Position numbers and translations under genes: made by a program. 64,000 nucleotides of DNA from Scolanthus callimorphus (Eukaryota; Cnidaria; Anthozoa; Actiniaria; Edwardsiidae), in contig CM066925.1 in NCBI GenBank assembly GCA_033964015.1, positions 9,470,204 to 9,534,203 of the forward strand, read 5' to 3'. Below are positions 18,401 to 30,400 of the stretch, in pieces; the first letter of the stretch is position 1, and each line of letters opens with the position of its first letter. The notes under the pieces were generated by a model. It did no database searches, was not told where the DNA came from, and saw only the letters and a list, made by a program, of their open reading frames with translations.

Positions 18401-21400
18401 TCCGTACCGCCACCGCGATAGTACCGCGCCGCATCGCGATACTTTTCACAGTCATTCGAAATCTGCTCTAGGCGCACAATCACTTATGGTGGTTGGGGAA
18501 GCGGTCAAAACATATGTACTTGATCGGGACCCGATTTTATCACTGGAGGTGGTAGGTCCAATGTTGTACGACTCCTCCCATCTGATTTTCAATGCCCATG
18601 TTCTCCGTGCTCAGATAAGGGATGAAGTTTATTGCATGAATCTGTTGCTCTCGCTATAAAGGAGACGTGCTAAGCCGCCTTTTGTATTCATTTATTTTTT
18701 AGATATTTGCAATTAGAAATTGGCATATTCTCTCTAAAAAGGTTGGTTGCGGCAACACCCCAACTCCCTAAATCGGGTCTCATTCGAGTACAGATGCTTT
18801 GACCAATTTTTGTGGTTGTATAACAACATAGGTGTGGTATTAGGACTTACTAGATGTGTATAATTGACATAAAGGTCTATAATAATCCTGCATTTGGCCA
18901 CGCTACGGATGAACTATGTGGAACGTTTTAGAAAATTGGGGATTTTGCTGCTGGCGGAAGTGTTACTGAGAAGTAATATGATTTTCTATGATTAAGCTTG
19001 ATGAATTATTAATGAGTTTGAGTAGGCCTTTTACTAATACCCCATTTGGCCTTGAGGTGTCATTGTTTATTGTAAATTATGAGTGCCCTTTTATTAATGA
19101 CTCCATTTATTTTTGTTTTGAAGGTGCCAAAATTGCGAGCGGGCGACAAAGTAAGGGTGGCGATAGAAAGAGAGATCGTGATCCAGCTACAACAAGGCCA
19201 CGGGGGATGGAATGACACCATGATGGAGGTAATACATTTCACAGGTTGTGGGGGGACATTCTCACGCGCGGTTGGAGATGACGGAAGGATTATGGAGTGC
19301 GAGGATGATGATCGTATGCACATTATCGTTATCTTGCAAGCTTAAGTTTGTTTCTCTCTTCTCTCTCTTGAAATTCCTGTCACGAAAACATTGAACTGCG
19401 GTGTATGAATGGGGGATGAATGGTAAATAAGTAAGTGATCATCGCATCTAAGCGATAGCTATAAACGGGAAAAGAAAACGATTTCAGGCTTCCGAAGGGT
19501 CGAACCACGATACTGGTGGCTTAGGTCAAATGTTCATAACTACGATGGTCACTTAACTCATAATGCCTGGTACACACTAGCGACATAACGACATAAGGAC
19601 GTTACGTAGCAACGAACAAAGCATGGGAAAATAATTGAAATTATAACTATTATCCATGGATCATCATTAGATTACTTCACCAAAGCAATCTTATGTTATT
19701 TTTTGTCGACTTCGACGTTTGTAAACCACTAAATTTTGTTCGCGTTTCTTATGTGTCGCAAGTGTGCACCAGTTCAGTTCTAAACATTAATTACGTCATT
19801 ATATGCCCTTCTGGGCTTTGAGAACATAAGCCATCAGTTATGACGTCACGCCGTGGAGGCCATGGGTTCGATTCCATTTTTTCAGGTCTTCCAGTTTATA
19901 GCGATCGCTTAGATTGCTTCTTAACTGCGATGTTCGCTTACTCATTTGCTATTACTACCTGTCTGTGTTTGCAGGCGCTTGGAGCTCAGGGGAATGTACT
20001 TGAAGTAGATGGGGATGGTGACGCAGTGGTCAAGATGGGTGAACGGGCTTGGCTTTTCAATCCCGCTGCATTGACTCTAGAAACTCCAGAAGCCGAGCGC
20101 GCGCCACCGGGAACATCAAGAACAAATTCTTCGCCTGGTACAAGCAGAGGTAATATATAAGGAGATAATAGATAAGGAGAATGGTTAAAGAGCCTACAGT
20201 CAGGCGCCATTTTATCAACCTAGCAAACATACCGAGTCAGAAAAAGCATCCATTACCATCGGCTGATTTAGGGAATGGGGTGCAATATTTTCGATTGAAT
20301 GCTATAAATCAATCTACAAACTTTGTTTGTAGATTATTATTTCGATATTTCTACACGTAATTCGTGTACTGATATTGAATGAAAATAGCAATAAAGTAGT
20401 GGCCGATTAGGGCTCGTGTACAGAGTGGATTTAATCAAGTTATTATGGTGTATCAAGTTATTTGTATTTGTGTTTACTTTGCATTCTGATTGGTCGCACG
20501 ACCCATCACTGGGTGGTCACTGCATTTTGGAACTATTCGGAGAGAGTTGTTCTTACTAGATGAGAATTTTGATTGATGTTTTTTACAGAAGCTCTAGTTG
20601 AAGCTCTATTTCACTCGTTATTAACTGACATCGCTTTGGGAAGCGGAGGTCAACTTGTAAAGTCGGCGTCCGAGGGGAATGCACAGAGAGTCCGGGAGAT
20701 TCTACAAAAGGATCGCTCACTGGTTAGTGACTTAAAATCACAATAATTAGTGGCTAGAACGTTTTGCCTTGTGAAGAACCAAAGGGTCTTCTAGTCGCGA
20801 GGGAACTCGAAGCTGTAGAACACGGCCGCTAGACAAGGACAGAGGTTGTACGTGTCAACAGGCTGCATTAGTTGGCGAATATTACTATCGCGCATCTTAT
20901 AGTCATGACATGAGAACAGTTGCCCAGTATCTATAGCCTCGTAGAGGAAAGCAATTACAATCAGACGTAAACCTCACTCTTACCAAGAGTTCAGCCGGTT
21001 CTTTAGCGTCCACATTGTAATACAGTTTGACGAGGGGAAGGCCGATGGGACATTGTTTTATTGTCTCTTCCCAAAAGCTACAGTAGATCGAAGAGCAACT
21101 GACAATATGACAATTCTCGATCACGACTCAACCAAAAAAGAACTGTGCGATCGCTGTATCTTTCCAGATCAACCATCAAGTTGGAGGCCAATCTGCTCTT
21201 CACCTCGCCTGCCTTAAAGGGCATCCTGACGTGGTGTCGATCCTACTGGACATGGGAGCAAACAAAGAGATAAAAGTACGACACCCCACTTCCATCCATC
21301 TCCATCCCTTTCCACCATCAGCTCGGCCTCTACCTCCAACCACAATCCCACCTCCAGCTTCACCTCCTCAGCGTCAACTTCAACCTCCATCTACGTCTTC

Positions 21401-24400
21401 ACTTCTACTTCCATCTCCATCTCCACCTCCACCTCCCCTTCGTCTCCACCTCAACCTTCGTTTGCGCTTCCTCCTGCACCTCCAACTTCGTCTCCACCTC
21501 CAGCTTCATTTCCGCGTCCTCCTCCACATTAACCTTCGTCTCCACTTCCACCTACATTTCCGCTTCCTCCTCCACATTAACCTCCACCTCCACCTACATT
21601 TCCGCGTCCTCCTCCACATTAACCTTCGTCTCCACCTCCACCTACATCTCCGCTTCCTCCTCCACCTCCACTTTCGTCTCCACCTCCACCTTCATTTCCG
21701 CTTCCTCCTCCATGTCAACCTTTGTCTCCACCTCCAGCTTCATTTCCGCTTCCTCCTCCACCTCCACTTTCGTCTCCACCTCCACCTTCATTTCCGCTTC
21801 CTCCTCCATGTCAACCTTTGTCTCCACCTCCAGCTTCATTTCCGCTTCCTCCTCCACCTCCACTTTCGTCTCCACCTCCACATTCATTTCCGCTTCCTCC
21901 ACCACCACAACCTTCGTCTCCACCTTCATTTCCACTTCCTCCTCCACATCAACCTTCGTCTCCACCTTCATTTCCGCTTCTTCCTCAACCTCAACCTTCG
22001 TCTCCACTTTCATTCCCACTTCCTCCTCCACCTCAACCTTCGTCTCCACCTCCACCTTCATTTGCACTTCCTTCTCTACCTCCACGTTCGTCTCCACCTG
22101 CCGCCTTCATTTCCGCTTCCTCCTCCACCTCCACTTCGTCTCCACCTGCACCTTCATTTTCGCTTCCTCCTCCACCTCCACTTTCGTCTCCACTTCCACC
22201 TTCATTTCCGCTTCCTCCTCCACCTCCACTTTCGTCTCAACCTCCACCTTCATTTCCGCTTCCTCCTCCACCTCCCCTTCATTTCCGCTTCCTCCTCCAC
22301 CTCCCCTTTCGTCTCCACTTCCACCTTAATTTCCGCTTCTTCCTCCACCTCCACTTCGTCTCCACCTGCACCTTCATTTTCGCTTCCTCCTCCACCTCCA
22401 CTTTCGTCTCCACTTCCACCTTCATTTCCGCTTCCTCCTCCACCTCCACTTTCGTCTCCACTTCCACCTTCATTTACGCTTCCTCCACCATCGTCTTCGT
22501 CTTCACCTCCACCTCACAGCCATCGTTATCTCCGTCATTGCGTGTAACAGAGATCACAGTGACTCCTCCAAGAGACTATCGATCCTTTGTAGATTATTTT
22601 AGATGTAACATTGAAGATTGCTCAATTATCTTTGCTTTTAAGGACGAGGAGAACCGTACGCCTCTGCACTATGCCGCTTATGGGTTAGTTGACGACCATC
22701 TAAATACAGGATACCGCAGTATACCTTTTTTATATAGTTTGGCAAACTATTTGAAAACACTCCAGGCGAGTTTGGGCAGAGCCTTGGAGGCCTACTCTGG
22801 TACCTTATCTCGCCGCGAGTTTATGTGAGAACCTGCTGCTATGATGATCGCTAGAAATTTTCTTTTTTATACTATTGTACTTTTTTGTACTTATAATAAT
22901 AGTATTGTAGTTGATGCTCCTAGGCGTAACGCTCGGGGTAAAACGAGAGATTTTTTCTTTTTTGTTTTGTTCCAGTGACAAACTTGGGGAGTGTATTGTG
23001 TTGCTTCTTAGTGCTAATGCTGACACTAATGTCAGAGCTGATAAGAACGGTGCCACGCCTCTACACCTGGCCGTGCATAGAGAAAACGACGCTGGGGTCT
23101 GTGCACTAGTGCAGAATCCGCATTGTGACGTCAATAGCTGGGTACGTTCAGTAGAGCCATATTGCTTTTATGCTTTATATTTTCTTCCTTCTTCTCTGCT
23201 GCAAACGTTTCACTATAATAATAATAATAATAAATTTCTTATATAGCGCACATACATTTCTGTTCTGCGCGCTTTACAATGGTAATAATAATGAAAATAA
23301 TCGTTAAAATCATATAAAAACTGGGTATAAAATCTTACAATGCTAATGGAGAAAATAAAAATATATCACTAAAAATAATAAAAAGGGTAGTAAAAGCTAA
23401 AATTATAAAAAGAAACATTACACATCATACGCAATCTTAAAAAGATGGGTCTTTAAAAATTGTTTAAAGCTGTTCACATTGGAGCAAGCCCTGATCTCAA
23501 AAGGAAGCGCGTTCCAAAGTCTCGGCGCTGCAACTGAAAAAGCCCGTCGCCCATAAGTAATTAGATTAAAATTAGGTTGCTTAAGGCGTAAAAAATCTTT
23601 AGAAGACCGCAAAGCACGACCCGGTCGGTAAAAATCCAATAGTTCTTTAATATATGGTGGCGCCAAGTCATTTAGGGCCTTGTAGGTGATAAGGTTAATC
23701 TTAAAAATAATCCTCTGTTCTATAGGCAGCCCGTGCAGTTCCTTAAGAGTTTCCGTAGTATGATCGAATTTTCTTTTGCATGAAACGATACGGGCAGCAG
23801 CATTCTGCACCGACTGCAACTTGGCGAGCTCTTTGTCAGGAATTCCAAAAAGAAGTGCATTACAATAGTCAAGCTTTGAACCAATAAAAGTATGGACTAG
23901 AGTTTCACAGGTGCTTCGACTAATGTATTTCCTGACTTTAGAGATATTACGGACATGGTAGAATGCTCCTTTCACAACATCATTAACATGCCGGGTTAAG
24001 GACATCGTGTTGTCAAAAATGACGCCAAGGTTACGAGCATGGGTCGCAGGATTTATAACGTCATTACCCACAGTAAGGGAAGGCGACGACGTCGGAGGAC
24101 GGAAACGAGAGTGAATAAGTAAAAGTTCTGTCTTTCCACTACAGTCAATTATATGAAATCCGCTCTATGCACGAATTCAAAGGATGTAATCTCGTCAACA
24201 GAGTCTTCGTTGATCTGAGCCAGCGAATAGTGACGAGCAAATGCTACGCATGCGTACGAGACATCCTCGGCTCGTCTTCTCGCGGGGGAGGCTCTGGTGA
24301 CAGCAACTGACGCATGCGCGAGATTTGATACAGAATCTGCGCATGCACCAACCTTCAAAATCAGCCACAATCTCGTACGCAGAGCCCGTCATATTTTGGC

Positions 24401-27400
24401 CAGCAGCAAGATTCAGGGCTCTGGGGGAAGCGATTTTTAAAGACCCAAATTCTGGACTTCTGGTGTTGCTCTATTTTGTTGCTCTATTTTGCCATAAACC
24501 GTTGTAAGATCTTAGTTCTTTAACTTTTTATTGGTGTTCGTGGATTTTTCTTGCATTTTTTAAAGTTTGGTGTGATTTAAAGGCGAGTTCGTTATGCTCT
24601 TGATCTACCACGCATGCTCACAAAATTTGGATTCCCCCAGAGCTCTTTATCTTGCCGCTGGCCAAAAGATGACGGGCTCTGGGTACGAGATTGAATGAGC
24701 CAATCAGAGAAGGCCCTCAAATGGAGAATGATATGATTGGTTTTTTTTCGATCGAGTCATGATAGAGCTCTCGTAAAATCTATGCCCATTGGGTTGGTAT
24801 CCATAGTGCAAAACAATAGAGGGTCATACAATAGAACGAGGAAACAATGCGATGCTTTGTTCTGCCTATCCAATCACACAAGATCTTCCGAGAAGCTGTA
24901 TCACTCCTGTTTCTTTCGTTGTAGTTTGACTTGTAATAAGAAATCTTTTTTTCTGCCTTCATAGAGTTTCGAAACCCGGGCGTTGTTTGGAAAATTCGAG
25001 AGCAGATCATGAAGCACGAGACGATTCATGATCCTACTCGAGAATTCTCCCAAACTATATTTTTCTTATTCGAAGTTCTTTACCGTGCGGTAACTCAGAA
25101 AAAGAGATCTGAGTGTCTCTAGATGGGTTTTGATCCCACTACCTTCTCTACTCAGTCTGACTCTAGTCAGACGCTGTACCACTGAGCTACCAAACAAAAG
25201 CTGATGTTTTCAAAACTCTATAAGGCACAGAAAAAATGTTTTATTTCTTTTGTAAAATAATTTCTAAAGCGAGAACAATAATCATACGCGGGAGGAGAAG
25301 TTTCAATAGCGCATCGCGTTATGGCGTCATTTCTATGACCTTCATAGTGTTTTGAAACAGCTCTCGGCCAATCAGAGCGCGTGAACTATCTCAATTATTT
25401 TATAAAACCATTTGTCTCTATTTTCAGGATGAATCTGGTGACTCACCTCTGCATGACGCGATCACACTTGATCGAGACCTTATTGTGAGCTGTATTATCA
25501 ATGACGCTCGGTCACTGGACCCTACAGTGGTCAACAAGCGGGGTTTCAATCCTCTGCACCACGCTTGCCTTAAGGGGAATGTACAGTAAGTTGCTATTGT
25601 GTACACCTATTTGATATCAATGAATCATTGCCATTTTTGACTATGAATTCGGAGGACTGCGTCGAGTCGCGTTTGGGCTTCCTGTGGGCTATTTAAGCGT
25701 GGTTACCAAGCCAAAATCAATGGTGGATAGATCCAGAACTCGAGTCTCTGTTTTCATTTAAAATTTCACCATTTTATTGCTACTTTTGCCGAAATTCTTA
25801 TCAAAAGAGGATCTTCTGTCACTTATATGGTTTTGGCCGTGAGCTGTTGAACAGCGACAATTTCCGTCGGAGATTGTTTGATATCAAAAAGGTTAATTGC
25901 GGTCTCTTCTCCGTGTTTTCAGGCCGCTGTGTTTTACGGGATAAAGTATTTACCTATAAATGCACTTCTATCGTAGAAGTATCAAACGACATTGTTTTTA
26001 TGTATTCATATAAGCTCTGTGTGTATTCTCATATATAATTTTGAGAATAAGAGCACAACGTTCTATGAATTTGTCGGTGAAATAGAGCACGCGTGAAGTG
26101 TCAGCCGCCATTTTGACAGCATAGCACATACCACGTCGGGGAAAAAGCATCCATTTCCATCGGCTGATTTAGAAAATATAGAGCAATTTTATCGATTGAA
26201 TTTGGTACATAAAATCTGAAACTTTGTTTTTAGATGTTTATTTAGAGATTTCTACACGTAATTCGCCTTCTAATATCGAACGAAACAATTACAAAGAAGT
26301 GGCTGACACGGGCTCTTTAATCAAGTATCGTTGTGAATTCAAACGTCTCCATTCGCAATGTGAGGTACGATCGAGTGCGAAGGGACTTTTAGAGTAAAAT
26401 TTAGAATAAACCATTAATTATAGCGGAGCTCCAGCGCGGGCCCGAAGCACCATACCTAAGGGAAAAACGTATACTATCGAGTTGATTTTTGAACGTCACG
26501 GGCATTATGGATCATTTTGATGACGTCATTGATGACGAAAGGGCAGAGTTGGTGCAGAGTTCCTCTTATGGTCTTTGAACGTTTGTCCAAGTTTGGCTTC
26601 TATAGAAGCTTCCCTTCGGGAGATATGACTTTTTCATCTTTATTTCTCTGGTATTAAACCTCTAGTGTCCGCCGTCCGGTGTCCGTTCGCCGTCCGCCGT
26701 CCGTGTACACATGGGAACCCTGTGGTGCGCAAACAAAAATTATATCTCCTCAAGGGAACATGCTAAGACAGCCATACTTGGGATATTTTGTCTATGCCAC
26801 AAGGGGGGTGCTGTAACACGGTCACGTGATGTGACGTCAGCGATGACGTCATCTATGCCTGAAAAATTAATATCTCGTGAAGGGAAGACTCTAAAACAAC
26901 CAAACTTTTGTAGTGTAGTCTAGGTCACCAGATGAGCAAAATGTCTGGTCAAGTGATATGACGTCAGTGATGACGTCATCTATGCCTGAAAAATTAATAC
27001 CTCGTGAAGGGAAGACTCTAAAACAACCAAACTTTTGTAGTGTAGTCTAGGTCACCAGATGAGCAAAATGAAGTGGTCACTCAGTGGCATTAAGGCATGG
27101 CTCTAAAACGAGGTCCTGCTTTTTTTGTAACTTCGTTATTTTTCAACGAAAATCTTTCAAACTTGTCCCACAAACACGTTTGGAATTCTGATTTCGATTA
27201 AGTCGTTGTTGCCATGGTAACGATGTCACGTGTCTCACCACCCGCCATTTTGGATGAAATGTTTAGCGCCCGTGCAAGTATGTAGAGAAGATGAAAAATA
27301 TAAATTTCTTTTCAGCATAATCTTTCTATCATTAGTCTTTCTGTAAACCTAATTGGATATCGTGGATCATGTTTTAATAAAGACATTTTTTCACAATATC

Positions 27401-30400
27401 ATATATTTCAAAAGCACGAAAAATCTGATAATTTCTTTTTTCTTGAGAAATTCCAAGATATCCAATTAGTTTCATTTGAAGGAAGTTGCCCTGTATCTAC
27501 ATTTGTCTTTACCTTTCAATTTCAAATTTTTCTGTGTATCTTCAGAGGGTCTAAATAAAAAAGATGGCCGCCACCGAGTCACGTGATAACCGTTTCCATG
27601 GTAACGAAATGTGCCAAAATAAAGCTCTTGTTAAAATTATTTTACTGACCAATTTTGATGATGATCCATACAATAGAACACGAGTTATGAAGAATAATCC
27701 CCTTTTTCAGGCGAAATGGTTTTGAGCCATGCCTTAACGCCACTGAGCAGGTGATATGACGTCATCGACGACGCCATCTATGCTTGAAAACATATTCTCT
27801 TTATTGCACTTTTGAATCATTCCATTTGGAGGAATTAATACCTTAATTTTTCTGAAGGAGGTTTTTATCTCACTTGACAGGATGCTTATTTTCGTGCTTA
27901 TTTTCTTATCCATGTGAACTCCGAAAACTTCTCATGCGTGTGCCTTGGAGTACCTTCCCATGTGTGTGCCTTGGGGTCTTTTGAGTAGCTTTTAGATCTG
28001 TCATCATTAGATTTGCAAACAACAGCATTACTTACAAGACAATCTATTATAGCACGGGCAGGTAAGCAATAAACAAAATGGTTATTTTAAAAAGAGCCCG
28101 TGTCATCCACTCCTTTGTTATTGTTTTCGTTCGATATTAGAAGACAAATTACATATCAAGAAAGTGCTGTCGTTTTTATGGCAAATCCGCGCGGGTTGCC
28201 TGTGGTGTTCAAAACGTGACTCTGGCCCCTCGGCGGGGGGTAAAAACAAAATGGCGACCAAGAGAAGGATGTTTCTCGAGTATCTGCAAGTTTTGGTCAA
28301 TTTTCCTGCTTTTTTCGCTAAGATGTGAGGAAAAGTACTTACAGACCTTCCACATAAGGTAAGGGGGATTTCCTAATAAGGAAGTTTTGCAACGTCGGCA
28401 AAACGACAGCTTTTGGCGAAATTTTCTTGATATGCGTGTAAAAATCTCTAAATCAATAGTCAAAAACAACGTTTCAGATTTGATTTACCAAATTCAGTCG
28501 AAAAAATTGCTCTATATTCTCTAAATCAGCCGAAGGAATTGATGCTTTCTCTGACTTGGTATGTTGCTATGCTGTCAAAATGGCGGCTGACACATGCTCT
28601 TTAAAACTCTCTATTCATTGTTCTAGGGCGGAACTAAGATGACTGCTGAAAGTAAATAGGACCTGCGTTTTCTATACGTTACTATTGGTCGAGATCTTCG
28701 GCCTTTGTTTAGTCAGCCAATGAGAACACGAAGCAAATCTTAAACACTCAGTACTCTTGCTTTCCTTTGTTGCGACTAGATGAAAGCCGTACTTGAAAGC
28801 CCTGATTGCTCAGTTGTTTATTGTGTTTCGTTTCTGATTGGCTAAGTGTATTCCCTTATGTTTACGTTTCGACACTTTGAAATCCGCCCTTGCTCTTGTT
28901 TCAGTGCAGTGACCAGGTTGATCGAGAAGTTCCCAACTCTGGCGGACATTGTCAAGGAAGATGGATACAGTCCACTCCATATTGCCGCTGTCAATGACCA
29001 CAGGGAGATTGCAGTAGCTCTTCTTCTGTCGGTAGGCAAGATTCTACAATCCGCGCCAAAACTCTGGACCGTTTCTGAACGTTTTAAACGTTCTTATATT
29101 AAGCTCCTTTGCAAGAGCCTCCGACCAACAAGCTCATTTCTCCCCGTTTCCCCCCAATTGAGTTGTTCCGGTGGGGACATCATCGGCGTTTTGTATCGTG
29201 CAGTTGGGGTTTCAACATTGAACAGGGGGAGAGGGGAGGCGCATTATATTGTCCTGTCTTTTGTCGTTCTTGTGTGAAGTTTTTAATATTACTGAATGCA
29301 GGGAGCGTGTCAGCTAGTTTGCACGGATTGTAGTCTGAATTTCAGGCGTTCCTTCTCTCATATATAAACGTCGCCGGTGCTCGACTTATGTTTAGGGGCT
29401 TTAAAATCGTCACTAGCGCCTATCGTGTAGGGGGTTCCAATTGCTGGCTATCCCTTAGGGGTGCCACCTGAAGCAACCACTGTAGAATGAAAACACAACG
29501 TTCGTCTATAGCTCGAGCTTGTAATGTCTACATGGCGGCTGCTAATCTAGTGCTCAGTATTTTAATACTGTTTTAAAACACCTTCGGTTTATAGTTTTCT
29601 GTATGAATGGCGAGACAAAGGCGAGACTATTTATTCCAGCAGCTCCATAGACGCAGACTACTGATATTCTAGCCTTCATTTGCCCTGTGCATGCCTAATT
29701 GTTCCAGGGTCACTGCTCCATAGACGTAGGCTACTGATATTCTTGCATTCATTTGCCCTGTGCATGCCCTATTTATTCCAGGATCACTGCTTCATAGACG
29801 TAGACTGATATTCTATCCTTTATTTGCCTTGTGCATGTCTATTTATTCTAAGGTCTGATATTCTAACCTTCGTTCGCCCTGTTTATTCTAAGGTCTGATA
29901 TTCTAACCTTCATTTGCCCCGTGCATGCCTATTTATTCTAGGGCCACTGCTCCCTAAACTCAGACTACTGATATTCTAGTCTTCATTTGCCCTGTGCATG
30001 CCTATTTATTCTAATGTCTGATATTCTAACCTTCATTTGCCCTGTGCATGCCTATTTATTCTTAGGTCTGATATTCTAGCCTTCATTTGCCCTGTGCATG
30101 CCTATTTATTCTAAGGTCTGATATTATAGTCTTCATGTGCCCTGTGTATGCCTATTTATTCTAAGGTCTGATATTCTAGCCTTCATTTGCCCTGTGCATG
30201 TCTATTTATTCTTAGGTCTGATATTCTAGCCTTCATTTGCCCTGTGCATGCCTGTTTATTCTAAGGTCTGATATCCTAGCCTTCATTTGCCCTGTGCATG
30301 CCTATTTATTCTAAGCTCTGATGTTCTAGCCTTCATTTGCCCTGTGCATGTCTATTTATTCTTAGGTCTGATATTCTAGCCTTCATTTGCCCTGTGCATG

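Noticed and set aside
21231..22828. 438- and 368-codon His/Leu- or Pro/Ser-rich ORFs
   Set aside because: Compositional by-product of the pyrimidine array; true ankyrin exons 9 and 10 flank it with normal splice sites.
25115..25194. Functional tRNA gene
   Set aside because: Acceptor and anticodon stems do not pair.
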